From the NCBI RefSeq assembly GCF_000521485.1, contig NZ_BAVS01000010.1:1-64000 (forward strand): a stretch of DNA of 64,000 nt, read 5' to 3'. How positions within the stretch are numbered: position 1 is the stretch's first letter; each line of letters starts with the position of its first letter. Of this stretch, positions 38,630-48,486 are shown piece by piece. Position numbers and translations under genes: made by a program. The notes beneath the pieces are model-generated. The model was given only the letters and a program-made list of their open reading frames with translations, was not told the DNA's origin and did no database searches. This DNA comes from Gracilibacillus boraciitolerans JCM 21714 (GTDB taxonomy: Bacteria > Bacillota > Bacilli > Bacillales > Amphibacillaceae).

Positions 38630-39523
38630 ATGAGAGAATTAATTGAGAAAATTAGTTTTATTGAAAAAGGCAAATTTCCAAAAAAGGAATTAGAAGAAAT
38701 CATAGCAAATAAGGAAGAAGCGATTCCTGAGTTATTACAAGTTATTGATCAATTTATAGATGATCCCAGTATTACTTCGGATAATCAAAACTATTTCGGG
38801 CATCTTTATGCATTCTATCTACTTTCTCAATTTAGGGAACAAGCATTGTTTCCTAAATTTATGCAAACATTACATTGGTCAGAAGATGAATTAAATTGGA
38901 CTTTAGGCGATTTCCTTACAGAAGGTAGTGGTAGAGTACTAGCTTCCGTTTATAATGGTGATCTAGATGCGCTAAAGGAATTGTTAGAAAATGAAAATGC
39001 CTATGAGTTTGCAAGAGGTCAGGCAATATCTGCAATAACGATACTAGTACTGCAAGAGCAGTTGGATCGAGAAGAAATTTCAGCCTATTACCGTCAACTA
39101 TTAAAAAGTAAGAGGATGACATCCTATTTATATGCAGATCTAATTGCTTCTGCATGTGATTTGCATTTGGAAGAATTAGTTCCAGATATTCAATGGGCCT
39201 ATGAAGAAGGGTTAGTAGATTCTGGCGTAATTGATTTAAGTGATGTAAAAGCTGAAATGGCAGAAGCTGAAACGGCAAAATTAGAGTATAGCAAAAGCGA
39301 TATACATAATAAATACATTGATAATACCATTGAAGAATTACAAGGGTGGTATATCTTTAACAAACACAAAACTACAAAGGCGAAGTTACCCAAAATACCT
39401 AAAAAGAGTTTGAAAATTCCCTCAGGAAATAAACCAATTGTTAAAAATCAAAAAATTGGTCGCAATGATCCATGTACTTGTGGTAGTGGGAAAAAATATA
39501 AAAAATGCTGCGGGGTATCTTAA
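38630..39523 (+). CDS. DUF1186 protein with C-terminal SEC-C zinc motif
   Basis: 297 residues, unbroken. Helical repeat-like N-terminal DUF1186 region ([60 protein letters not shown]). The C-terminal SEC-C motif is [19 protein letters not shown], a zinc-binding element also found on SecA. AAAGGAGCTCG precedes the ATG. Function unknown. It follows the restriction remnant by 33 bases and may be a restriction-locus passenger. Confidence 0.88.
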   Translation: MRELIEKISFIEKGKFPKKELEEIIANKEEAIPELLQVIDQFIDDPSITSDNQNYFGHLYAFYLLSQFREQALFPKFMQTLHWSEDELNWTLGDFLTEGSGRVLASVYNGDLDALKELLENENAYEFARGQAISAITILVLQEQLDREEISAYYRQLLKSKRMTSYLYADLIASACDLHLEELVPDIQWAYEEGLVDSGVIDLSDVKAEMAEAETAKLEYSKSDIHNKYIDNTIEELQGWYIFNKHKTTKAKLPKIPKKSLKIPSGNKPIVKNQKIGRNDPCTCGSGKKYKKCCGVS

Positions 39524-39689
39524 ACTAGGGTCTGATTAATGTTCCAGAGATCTACCTTCTATAGTAACATAATCATGCTATAATTATGTTTAAAAATATA
39601 AAGGAATAAATAACGAAAGAAAACAAGAAGTGATTATTATGCGAATACTATAGGGGGGGAAAAGAGAATATCAAAATCTTATTTAATGT

Positions 39690-39732
39690 AAAACAAGTCG
39701 GTCATTCATTCTTTGACCGACTTGTTTTATAT
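39690..39732. terminator. Bidirectional terminator
   Basis: AAACAAGTCGGTCA and TGACCGACTTGTTT flank TTCATTCTT, with a T-run on one side and an A-rich side on the other. It can end both the 38.6-kb gene and the minus-strand transporter region. Confidence 0.85.
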
Positions 39733-39744
39733 TCACTTAAGCTT

Positions 39745-39890
39745 TTATTCCATTTTTCCTGGATAATCACAATACTCAATAATCGTTCCTTCTGTATCAG
39801 CAGGATTTAAATAAATTAAGCGTCTGCCATGTTTATTAACTCGTCGGGTATTTTCCATCACACGGATACCTTTTTCTTCTAAATCAGTCC
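39745..39890 (-). pseudogene. Glyoxalase/VOC-family C-terminal fragment
   Basis: Minus-strand reading gives DLEEKGIRVMENTRRVNKHG, RRLIYLNPADTEGTIIEYCD and YPGKME. This is the last third of a vicinal-oxygen-chelate protein of the methylmalonyl-CoA epimerase type, with the metal-binding Glu in TIIEYC. The N-terminal two thirds are missing. It is attached directly to the end of the osmolyte transporter gene, which suggests a deletion joint. Confidence 0.6.
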
Positions 39891-41406
39891 TCAATTAAAC
39901 CTTCTTCTTGTAAGTAGTGTTGTGCCACTTCTTTGGCGCTGACACCTTCTTCTGCGACCTGATAATTCATCTCTCTCATTTGATCATCACTAATCTTTCC
40001 ACCTAATTGGTTAAGCACTTCTTCTAGCTCTGGATACCGATCAAGGGTCTCCTGACGCAATAGTGGTGCACCTTGGTATGGTGGGAAGAGATTCTTGTTA
40101 TCTTCTAATACTTTTAAATTATATCTTCTTAATTCACTATCGGTTGAATAGGCATCGACTAAATTGATATCACCTTCTTCAATTGCTGTATACCGTAGCT
40201 GAGGTTCCATGGTTGTGACATTTGGGAAGTTTAAGTTATATAAATCCTGTATCCCTAAATAACCATCTTCACGGTCTGAAAATTCTAGTGTGAAGCCTGC
40301 CTTTATCTGTTTCTCAACGGCTTGTAAATCCGAAATGGTCTCGAGATTATGTTGATCAGCAAAACTTTGAGGTACGGCTAAAGCATAGGTGTTATTAAAT
40401 TGCATTGGCTCTAGGAATCTTAGATCAAATTCTTCCAATAACCCTTGCTTCGCTTGGTTATAGACTTCCTGTTCATCGTTACTAGTAGCTGTCTCATTTA
40501 GAAATTGTGATATTGCAGTCCCGGTAAATTCTGGTAGATATCAATACTGCCTGTCTTTAATGCGTTAAATAAAAAGGAGGTTTTTCCAAGGCTCGGTTCT
40601 AATTCCACTTCCAGATCTGTTTCCTCTTCTATTAACAATTGATACATATTAATTAAAATTTCAGGTTCTGTGCCTAATTTTCCTCCAATTACTAATGTAT
40701 CTTCCTCGTTATTTAATACATTAGGTATAATGATAAACAGCAGTGAAATGGTGATAATCACAATTAATGTCACTAATGATTGCTTAAAGGATAATTTTTC
40801 CATTTTTCGCAACAATAAATCAAATAACAGAGCTAATAATGCAGCAGGAATGGCACCTAGAATAATAAGTGATGTATTATTTCGGTCAATACCTAACAGA
40901 ATAATATCCCCCCCTAAGCCTCCAGCTCCAATTAAGGCAGCCAAAGTAGCGGTTCCGACAATCAGTACCATCGATGTTCTGATACCTGCCATGATGACTG
41001 GCATCGCAATCGGTAATTCTACCTTCGACAATCGTTTAGAGGTATTCATTCCCATTGCAGTTGCGGCCTCAACTAATGAAGGAGCTACTTCTTTAATACC
41101 TGTATACGTATTACGCAGTATTGGTAATAATGCGTATAAAATGAGTGCAATAATAGCAGGAACCTTTCCTATTCCAAATAGTGGAATAAAAAGACCTAAT
41201 AAAGCCAAAGACGGAATTGTTTGTAATACAGCGGTGACACCTATAATCGGCTCTGCAATTTTTTCTTTTCTTGTTAAGTATATACCGAGCGGGATTGAGA
41301 TGAGCACGGCAAAGAACAAAGCAATGAATGAAATTTGGATGTGTTCAAACAATGCTTGCCATAATTGATCTTGTCTTGCCTGAGCTACATTCCAGAAATT
41401 AGACAT
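39884..41406 (-). CDS. OpuC-type ABC transporter, fused permease and substrate-binding protein
   Basis: Imports quaternary ammonium osmoprotectants. The permease domain (residues 1-215) begins MSNFWNVAQARQDQLWQALF and has SIPLGIYLTRKEKIAEPIIG, the EAA-type loop and GTATLAALIGAGGLGGDIIL. A linker helix leads to a binding domain (GTEPEILINMYQLLIEEETD, SIDIYPEFTGTAISQFLNET, TYALAVPQSFADQH, NYQVAEEGVSAKEVAQHYL). The frame breaks near 40536, where TACCAGAAT lacks one C of TACCCAGAA. About 505 residues. It overlaps the ATPase gene by 8 bases. Choline versus betaine or carnitine cannot be decided. Confidence 0.9.
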
Positions 41407-42355
41407 GCTTTTCACTTCCTTTTTTAAGTGACGTTGCGAAGTAATCGACCATGATTTTACGGTCGACTTTTCCGATAACGTTATTTTGTGATGTAACATA
41501 TACCTCATCTCTGTTAGATAACGCATCTAATACTTCTTGTAAAGAAGTGGCTACATTCACCGTGTACGCATCTTCTGGTGGAGTGTCAGACAGTTGGTGC
41601 ACCGCATGCTTCAATAAGAAGTCATCTCCGATATGATGAGAAGAGCCAACAAAGTTGCGGACAAAATCATTAGCAGGGTTTGTCAGGAACTCCTGCGGTT
41701 TACCCAGCTGCACTACTTTTCCTTCCTTCATCAGACAGATTCGATCTGCTAATTTAAGAGCTTCCTGAATATCGTGGGTTACAAATACGATTGTTTTGTT
41801 GATTTTTTTTTGTAAATCAATAATGTCATCCTGTAATTTTTCTCTGCTTATCGGATCTAAGGCACTAAAGTTCGTCCATTAGAATAATATCAGGATCTGC
41901 TGCAAGTGCCCGAATCACACCAATGCGTTGCTGCTGGCCACCTGACAGCTCACTCGGGGTTCGATGTCGATATGTATCTGGGTCAAGTCCGGTCATTTCC
42001 AGCAGTTCTGTGACTCGATTTTTAATTTTGTTTTTATCCCAACTTTTTAATTCAGGAACAATAGCGATATTTTCTTCAATGGTCATGTGTGGGAAGAGGG
42101 CAATTTGTTGAAGAACATATCCAATATTCCATCGCAGTTCATTGATTTTGTAATCACTTATTCGTTTGTTATCGACATAGATGGTTCCTGCTGTTAACGG
42201 ATGAGTCGATTCATCATTTTTAATGAGGTTGTCTTACCACAGCCACTAGGGCCAATTAAGACAAAGAATTCTCCTTTGTTGACGGAGAAATCTACTTCAC
42301 TGACAGCGGTTGTTCCATCTGGAAATTGCTTGGTAACATTTTCAAAAGTTATCAT
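41399..42355 (-). CDS. OpuC-type ABC transporter ATPase with CBS-like domain (frame broken)
   Basis: Energises the osmolyte transporter. Start MITFENVTKQFPDGTTAVSE, Walker A GPSGCGKTT, Q-loop VLQQIALFPH, signature LSGGQQQR, Walker B DIILMDE, then ALDPISREKL and HDIQEALKLADR. The C-terminal part (DAYTVNVATSLQEVLDALSN) resembles a regulatory CBS segment. Frame breaks near 42222 (a lost C, MMNRL to IPLTAG) and near 41872 (MDE to SALDP, two bases missing). About 320 residues when repaired. First gene of the operon. Confidence 0.9.
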
Positions 42356-42544
42356 GATTATAGCTCCTTATACACATAAGTTAGAAATCTCTATTAGTTC
42401 TTTTACCCTTTATAACAAAAAACAATCCTATTATCTAAACATTTGCCTTATGTGTTAACTTTGCAGGTAGCTTAACAGTGCATGAGTAGACACAGGAATT
42501 ACTGTGATATAATGAAAGAAAATTTTAGTCTAGGAGGAATAAGC

Positions 42545-42963
42545 ATGGACGACTCTTTTGTAGAACAATACCTAGAAGCTAAAGACTAGAAGTGCACGAG
42601 CCATTTAGAAAACTAGCTCAAACTATCGAACAAAATTTACCTGAAGGATTTAAATTAGTGATGCAATATGGCATGCCTTCTTTTGTAGTTCCTTTGTCAA
42701 CCTTTCCTAAGGGATATCATTGCGAGAAAAATACTCCCCTTCCTTTTTAAGCATAGATGCTCAAAAAAATCACATATCAGTCTATCACATGGGAATCTAT
42801 GCGAATCCTCAATTGCTGGAATGGTTTGAAAACGAATATCCCAAACATATGACAACAAAGTTGAATATGGAAAAGAGTTGTATTCGGTTTACTAATCCCA
42901 ACAAGATTCCTTTGGGCTCTTGAAATTATAAAAGAGCAGTTAAAAGATAAAAGATTCAAATAA
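42545..42963 (+). CDS. DUF1801 protein (frame broken)
   Basis: Starts MDDSFVEQYLEAK after TAGGAGGAAT, then in other frames LEVHEPFRKLAQTIEQNLPE, GFKLVMQYGMPSFVVPLSTF, FLSIDAQKNHISVYHMGIYA and FTNPNKIP, ending EQLKDKRFK. This is the DUF1801 (YdhG-like) fold of about 135 residues. The frame shifts near 42585, 42720 and 42920, none in long G runs, so real decay is possible. Confidence 0.7.
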
Positions 42964-42966
42964 AAT

Positions 42967-43003
42967 AAGGAGCCATTGGACACATTCCAATGGCTCCTTA
43001 TTA
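42967..43003 (+). terminator. Terminator after DUF1801 gene
   Basis: AAGGAGCCATTGG pairs exactly with CCAATGGCTCCTT around ACACATT, followed by ATTAATTT. Confidence 0.75.
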
Positions 43004-43032
43004 ATTTCTCCTTTACGAAAAAAGAATGGGGG

Positions 43033-43119
43033 GGCTCTATCTTCCGCACTCACTGGCTCTATTGTCCGCAAATGGTGGCTCAAAACTCCACACAACTGGC
43101 TCAATCCGTCCGCAATACT
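43033..43119 (+). repeat. Four tandem 22-base units
   Basis: Four consecutive units of 22, 22, 21 and 22 bases, each starting GGCTC and carrying TCCGCA or TCCACA at the same place: GGCTCTATCTTCCGCACT, GGCTCTATTGTCCGCAAA, GGCTCAAAACTCCACACA, GGCTCAATCCGTCCGCAA. The unit before the first ends in a seven-G run. Not coding on either strand in a convincing way. Confidence 0.7.
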
Positions 43120-43205
43120 CAATATACACAGTTTATTTTTGGCACAATATTAATATAGTCAAAAATACAGCTTTAAATTGCCCTTTATTAATTGTGAATG
43201 CTAAC

Positions 43206-43727
43206 TTAATAGCTGTAAAAGTACCTGATATCTCCTTGTCTTAGACGCATTGTTCCACTACCAGGACTCACTAATTTAATTTTATATGACGTACCTCCCT
43301 GAAGGAGTGGTCTAAAGTCTATATGAATCCAACCTGATCGTGCTGGAGTTACAGCTTTCCCAAAATATGTTCCATAAGTATCATACACTTGAAGTTCATA
43401 ACTCTTTCTATCAATACTCTCTATATCTGCAGTACCTAATTAATAAAATGACCTTCCGCCACCAACATATACATAATTAGAAAAACTTGTATTACCAAAA
43501 TGATATGTTAACGGGTCATAATCAGCTGCTTGCATTATTGAAGAACTAGGGTTTTGTAAATAGATACTTAAATCTTTTGAATTTTTATAAAAATCTTGTA
43601 ATTCTTCATATGTCTCAAAATGTTTTACTTTTAATTCATCTTTCGCCATTACATTTTCATCTGTAAGAAAAAAACTTAATAAAACAATAGTCATTATTCC
43701 AATAACATTAAGAGCATATTTATACAT
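43206..43727 (-). pseudogene. Secreted hypothetical protein with an in-frame stop
   Basis: Signal peptide MYKYALNVIGIMTIVLLSFF, then KDELKVKHFETYEELQDFYK and YVYVGGGRSFY, with a TAA at 43440-43442. The same frame continues for 77 more codons: LGTADIESIDRKSYELQVYD, GTYFGKAVTPARSGWIHIDF, LQGGTSYKIKLVSPGSGTMR, RQGDIRYFYSY. The second half looks like a beta-sandwich. No family recognised. The stop is not linked to a G run. It is downstream of and close to the DUF4306-like gene. Confidence 0.6.
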
Positions 43728-43739
43728 TTTAGACTCTCC

Positions 43740-44240
43740 TCACTTTTTATATTTTAATAACATCGGTGAAACTAAGAAAATTAAACCTGTAATAAATAGT
43801 ATTATTCGGTAGATTATCGTTCCAATTGAAAATGAACTGAAAAACAGTAGAGACAGAATAATCAAAATTGAACCAGTGATGGCTAAAACATATGACATTC
43901 TCCTTAAATTCCTTTTTATCCCTATATATACTAAGAGTATAAAAAAATATAAACCGCTAATTAAATTCATTATAGGAAAGAAAGAATAATATTTTACAGC
44001 ATATAAATATAGATCGATATTAGTAATATCTTCTGGAAGGCTAGGATTCTCATAAATTAAGTGAGTGAATTTTGTCGTATATTTCCACTCTGGTGTATCT
44101 AGTAATAAATTGCTACCTTCATATAAAGATACATATAAAGTAAATAGAAAAAAAACAAAGCTAACAAGTATTTGAATGCCTATTTTGTAATCAATAAAAA
44201 TCACTTCTTTTAATATATTAATCACTCCATGGTGGATCAC
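43740..44240 (-). CDS. DUF4306-like membrane protein
   Basis: 166 residues with four or five membrane helices (QILVSFVFFLFTLYVSLYEG, MNLISGLYFFILLVYIGIK, VLAITGSILIILSLLFFSSF, IILFITGLIFLVSPMLL). The YEGSNLLLDTPEWKYTTKF stretch after the first helix resembles the conserved segment of DUF4306/YjdJ proteins. The start is uncertain; a GTG about 36 bases downstream of the ATG is possible. It lies 12 bases upstream of the secreted protein gene, same strand. Confidence 0.65.
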   Translation of the reverse strand: MIHHGVINILKEVIFIDYKIGIQILVSFVFFLFTLYVSLYEGSNLLLDTPEWKYTTKFTHLIYENPSLPEDITNIDLYLYAVKYYSFFPIMNLISGLYFFILLVYIGIKRNLRRMSYVLAITGSILIILSLLFFSSFSIGTIIYRIILFITGLIFLVSPMLLKYKK

Positions 44241-44562
44241 TTTAATTAAGAATTTCCCATAGCTTAAAGCAGATCTAAAGCAATGACTTTGGTGATAGAA
44301 ATGTCAGTTAATAAATCGAAAAGTAGTTAAATTTGATCAAAGATTAAAAACACTTTTATTTTTTAACGATCAAACCTTTTATAAGTTCTCAAAACAGGGT
44401 ATTGACTTTGGAATTAATAGGATAACACCTTCTCTATATCCATAATTTAACTATATCCATACTATATAATATATTTCAAAATATATAAAGTAGATTATTA
44501 AATAATTTACAATTAATTTACATCAACATGAAATTCTTATAATCCATAAATCCTCAAATTAC

Positions 44563-44592
44563 TAGTTCCGTAAACGGTAGTTTATGGAACTA
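44563..44592. repeat. 30-base palindrome next to a resolvase fragment
   Basis: TAGTTCC-G-TAAAC and GTTTA-T-GGAACTA flank GGTA, leaving a single mismatch in the 13-base arms. It lies about 40 bases before the serine recombinase fragment and may be a res-type recombination site or an element end. Confidence 0.55.
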
Positions 44593-44629
44593 ATAGCAAC
44601 TCAATTAGAAAACAATAATGGGGGGGAAT

Positions 44630-44871
44630 TTTTTTTCGTACAATGGCAAGTGAAGAGTTAGAACGAGATATTATTAGTAAAAGAATAAAGTCTGGTCTCC
44701 TAGCACCACGTGCTAGGGGGGGAAAAAAGGAGGAAGACCTACAAAAAAAGCGACAAAGTAGAAATGGCTATAAAAATGTATGTGAGCAAGGATTATACGA
44801 TTAAACAAATTAAAGATGCAACAGGAGTCAGTAATACCTCATTGTATAGATACTTAGACAAAGTAAAATAG
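44630..44871 (+). pseudogene. Serine recombinase (resolvase) C-terminal fragment
   Basis: Read across frames: RTMASEELERDIISKRIKSG, then RARGGKKGGRPTKKSDKVEM, AIKMYVSKDYTIKQIKDATG and VSNTSLYRYLDKVK. This is the E-helix end and the Hin-type HTH of a Tn3/invertase-family resolvase. The catalytic N-terminal domain (with its Ser) is missing. A seven-G run near 44716 breaks the frame. Probably the trace of a lost transposon. The rest of 44241-45243 shows no gene I can support. Confidence 0.75.
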
Positions 44872-45243
44872 GTAATAATAAATATTCACCTTATTTACAG
44901 GAATGTTTGTTCGTGATAAAATAAAAAGAAAATGGTTGTGATTCGGTATGAAATTTTTGTTAAAGATGTCTTTACAGTAGAATGAAAAGATAGTTATTTT
45001 TTACATTGATAACAATAACAAAATCACAAAGCGATTCCTCAAGGTTTTAAAAATGAATCGAAATAAAGTAAGAAAGTTTAAAATAGATAATATTTTATCT
45101 GCAGATATAGTTAGAAAAAATGTAAGTTAATAAAATTTTTATTCATATATACATCTAAGACACGGAAAAATTAATTATCTAAATTTAAGGCTTTTTTTAA
45201 AAGTGTCCTTGACATAGGGACCACTTTAATGTGCCTGTCCTCT

Positions 45244-45593
45244 TTAGCTTTGATCCAGTATGATAGCTTTTTTAATATAAGATTGCATTAAATATTCGTC
45301 GATATCTTCCAACTTTTTTACACGAATATGTCGCAATTGCGTACCTGTTCCTCCTAATAAATTGTATGTATCTTCTAATTGCGCTCCTTGATAGAAACCA
45401 AGATTAACATGGTTTTTAGAAGATTGAAGATAACATATATTTTTATGAATGCTATAGGAAGGCACACCCCCCATTTAATTTCCTCTGTCCATTCTTCAGA
45501 TGACTTTAGAATCAACTCCCGTAAGCTTTCTGTTATATCTTGAATGTTTTTTGGGTATTTTTTTATGAGCTGAGTTATTTCTCCCTCAGCCAT
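45244..45593 (-). CDS. DUF1801 protein (frame broken)
   Basis: Begins MAEGEITQLIKKYPKNIQDI, then ILKSSEEWTEEIKWGVPSYS and, one frame over, HKNICYLQSSKNHVNLGFYQ, GAQLEDTYNLLGGTGTQLRH, IRVKKLEDIDEYLMQSY. DUF1801/YdhG-like fold, about 115 residues. The break is a C run at 45466-45471 (G run in coding sense) inside WGVP. Second DUF1801 gene in the window. It overlaps the SRPBCC gene by about 19 bases as read. Confidence 0.8.
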
Positions 45594-46072
45594 CTATTTC
45601 TCCCCCCCTCAGTAAACTCTGATTCTGCGACATGTTTCACTCTCTCTAAAAATTTCATCACCACTTTATCATTAGTAAACAATAAGAACGGCTTCACATA
45701 CCACTTTAAAGGATTATTAATTGTCGTGTACGTAAATGTTGTCGTTTCGCTGTCCGTTTTTTCTAATTCATAATGTGTCGTAATGTCGAACAAATTGGCA
45801 AGGGTAAACTGTACCTTTAATTCTTTTTCTTGTTCCTCATTCTTGTATTCAATTGTTTCAACATCATATTCCTCGATACGTTTCCCTTCCTGGTATTGTT
45901 GACGATAGATACTTCCAACGCCTGCTTCAGTTTCCTTAATGGGTTGATGACCGACTACTTGAGGCATTATTTTCTGCATGTTCTTCAGTGAACCGTTGAA
46001 ATATTGCCAAACTTGTTCGATGGGTGCGTTGATTTTAATTGTTTTTGTCCACTTTTTCATAATAGTTGTCAC
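45575..46072 (-). CDS. SRPBCC-family protein
   Basis: START/polyketide-cyclase-like lipid-binding fold: KTIKINAPIEQVWQYFNGSL near the start, AGVGSIYRQQYQEGKRIEEY, HYELEKTDSETTTFTYTTIN and the C-terminal helix VVMKFLERVKHVAESEF. About 155-165 residues; a G run at the very end makes the last residues uncertain. Ligand unknown. Probably cotranscribed with the DUF1801 gene. Confidence 0.8.
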   Translation of the reverse strand: MTTIMKKWTKTIKINAPIEQVWQYFNGSLKNMQKIMPQVVGHQPIKETEAGVGSIYRQQYQEGKRIEEYDVETIEYKNEEQEKELKVQFTLANLFDITTHYELEKTDSETTTFTYTTINNPLKWYVKPFLLFTNDKVVMKFLERVKHVAESEFTEGGRNRWLREK

Positions 46073-46332
46073 CTCTTTTAAAAAATCCTTTTCTTTATCA
46101 TAGCATAAATTATGAAATGATAAGCAATGTAAAAAAGATGAAACGAATAACGGAGTTTATTAAACAAAACTAATCTTTCTATGAGGAATGATAGTTTATA
46201 TTGCAAGCCGCATGTTCCCTTGATGTCTTTTCTATATATTCTGCCACTTTTTACAATGCTAGGTTACTTTTTTGCTAAAAGGTATTATAATAATAGATAG
46301 AGTTAATTATGAAAGAAAAAGGATGTTATAAA

Positions 46333-46788
46333 ATGAATGCTGAGTCAATTATGAAGACACAAGTAATCAAAGTAATGGAAGGTAATACCGTTAGATCTGT
46401 CATCGAAAAGTTTATTAATAATGGAATTAGTGGACTTCCAATTGTAAATGATCGAAATGAAATTATAGGTTACATTAGTGATGGAGATATCATGCGATAT
46501 ATTGGCAAACATAAAGAAAATATGATGAACGCATTCTCTTTTGTCAATTTCCTTCACGGTGACGATGATAAGTTTGAAGAACGGGCAAGGAAAATACTTG
46601 ATTATAACGTGATGAAAATCGCAAAGAAATCAATTTATACGGTGAAGTGGGACGAAGATATTGAAGAAATTGCACGAATTCTAGGTAAAAAACAAATTAA
46701 AAAATTACCTGTTGAGCGAAATGATGTATTAGTAGGGATTATAAGTCGCGGAGATGTAATACGTAGTGCCTTTAAATATTTATTATAA
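46333..46788 (+). CDS. CBS-domain pair protein
   Basis: Two CBS domains in 152 residues: MNAESIMKTQVIKVMEGNTV, GISGLPIVNDRNEIIGYISD for the first; VMKIAKKSIYTVKWDEDIEE, KLPVERNDVLVGIISRGDVI for the second. Such pairs bind adenine nucleotides (AMP, ATP or c-di-AMP) and act as sensors. The ATG at 46333 has AAGGATG upstream; an in-frame ATG at 46309 lacks a good site. Single gene. Confidence 0.88.
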   Translation: MNAESIMKTQVIKVMEGNTVRSVIEKFINNGISGLPIVNDRNEIIGYISDGDIMRYIGKHKENMMNAFSFVNFLHGDDDKFEERARKILDYNVMKIAKKSIYTVKWDEDIEEIARILGKKQIKKLPVERNDVLVGIISRGDVIRSAFKYLL

Positions 46789-46887
46789 AAAGTAACCATT
46801 GATTTTAATTTAACCGTTTACAAGTAATTAGATATCCGTTATAATGTAAGCAATTACATTATTGATTTTATAATATATTTGTAAATA

Positions 46888-46927
46888 AAATGGGATGAGA
46901 AAGTTTCCTCTCTCACCCCATTTTTAC
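46888..46927. terminator. Bidirectional terminator between CBS gene and MFS gene
   Basis: AAAATGGGATGAGA pairs with TCTCACCCCATTTT around AAGTTTCCTC, with A and T runs on both sides. Confidence 0.8.
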
Positions 46928-46936
46928 TTGTTATTG

Positions 46937-48121
46937 TTAAATTGATTCCTTTTCTGGTACAGCTATTTCGTTTGGTTTAGTAAATTTAACATTATATACA
47001 GTTTTTAGAATTAAACCAGCGCCAACAATCAATAATGCTATTGCCATAATGGTATAGGAATAATTTACGCTTCCGTCACCAAATGTATTACTTATTAAAC
47101 TATGAATATGAGGAGAACTGAATTGACCTAAATAGATAAAGCTTTGAACAGTTGCCATTGCAACCATTGCCTGAGCTCCTGATGAAATCTTAGATACTCC
47201 ATCAAATATGACAGGTACTAAGCTTCCGTAACCAAAACCAAGTATGAGTACACCAAGTCCCATTAAAAACAAAGATGGTGTAAAGACAATCATGGCAAAT
47301 CCGATACCAAGAAGCAAAACTTGAACGGGTACATAGGCAACCTTAAGTTTTTTCTGAAATCTTGCTAAAGTCATTCCACCAAGAAATCCACCTAATGAAC
47401 ATGCTGCAATTATAATTCCTGTTAAGATCGTGTTAGTTATATTACTTTCTTGTAGAAATAATGACATATTAGAAGGTATCGAATAAAAGACAACAAATAC
47501 GAGGAACATCATTATCGCATAATTTGCTAATTTAGCTTTAGGCAAAGGAGCCTGTTTTCCTGACTTGATCTTGTTGCCAACTGGTGCTTTTCGTGGTAGA
47601 AAAGCCACAACAAAAATCATAACGATTGCTGCAATTCCATATACATAAAAAGTTGCATTCCAGCTTAGAGTAGCTAATACACCTGCAATCATGATTGCAA
47701 TAATTGCACCAAGATTAGTTGCGGCACTTACCATACCCATCATGCTTGTACGTTTTTCACCATCATAATAATCGGAAACAAGAGTTGTAGATAATGGCAT
47801 CATTAATCCGACTGATATACCTAATAGTGCACGAGTACATAATAGGATAAACATATTTGGAGCAAAACCACCACCAAGGCCAGCTACTAGATATAGAACC
47901 AATGCTAATAAAAGAATGGCTTTCTTAGAAAAGTATTTACATAAGAATCCTGACACAAATGCAAATGGGATCATGAAGGCTGCATGTAGACTAGTTAGTA
48001 GATTGATTTCGAAACCTGATGCATCTGGAAAGGCAACTGCGATAGAGCCAATAGCAGGTGCGATGATAGCTCCAGCCATAACAGTAATAAGTGAAACAGA
48101 TAATATAGCGTATTTTAACAA
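46937..48121 (-). CDS. MFS transporter
   Basis: 394-residue major facilitator with about 12 membrane helices. Helix 1 MLKYAILSVSLITVMAGAII; loop 2-3 motif GFLCKYFSKKAILLLALVLY; GISVGLMMPLSTTLVSDYYD between helices 4 and 5 is typical of drug/sugar efflux members. TTG start at 48121, seven bases after GAGGTGAT. Unbroken. Substrate unknown. The 365 bases upstream (48122-48486) hold an imperfect hairpin at about 48288-48325 and otherwise nothing recognised. Confidence 0.88.
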   Translation of the reverse strand: MLKYAILSVSLITVMAGAIIAPAIGSIAVAFPDASGFEINLLTSLHAAFMIPFAFVSGFLCKYFSKKAILLLALVLYLVAGLGGGFAPNMFILLCTRALLGISVGLMMPLSTTLVSDYYDGEKRTSMMGMVSAATNLGAIIAIMIAGVLATLSWNATFYVYGIAAIVMIFVVAFLPRKAPVGNKIKSGKQAPLPKAKLANYAIMMFLVFVVFYSIPSNMSLFLQESNITNTILTGIIIAACSLGGFLGGMTLARFQKKLKVAYVPVQVLLLGIGFAMIVFTPSLFLMGLGVLILGFGYGSLVPVIFDGVSKISSGAQAMVAMATVQSFIYLGQFSSPHIHSLISNTFGDGSVNYSYTIMAIALLIVGAGLILKTVYNVKFTKPNEIAVPEKESI

Positions 48122-48486
48122 AAAATATCACCTCAGCAATTTATTTTAATACTATAGAAATAAAAATGCTCAAGTATGGATCAAATCATATAGAGAGAAA
48201 AATCATTATCTCAAGAAATGATTGGATCAGTACGGAGAATTTGAAGATATATAAATTAATAGAATCCGTCACAATAAAGAATGAAATCCTAAACCCGGGT
48301 TTTTAGAACTTATTCGACGGCTTTTTTATTTAATCATGAAATGAAATAAAAGTCAATCTACCAAAAGCTATAACACCGCTTACTTTAACAACATTTTGAA
48401 CAATTTTTTTAGAAAAGTATTGTAATAGCTAGTAACTAGAAATATTTTAAAAAAAAATTCATTATTTACATATAGAGGTGACGGAA

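Noticed and set aside
39640-39670. ACTATAGGGGGGGAAAAG resembling a CRISPR repeat
   Set aside because: Only the G run and a few bases match; the AACTATGGC and CATATCATACC parts are missing.
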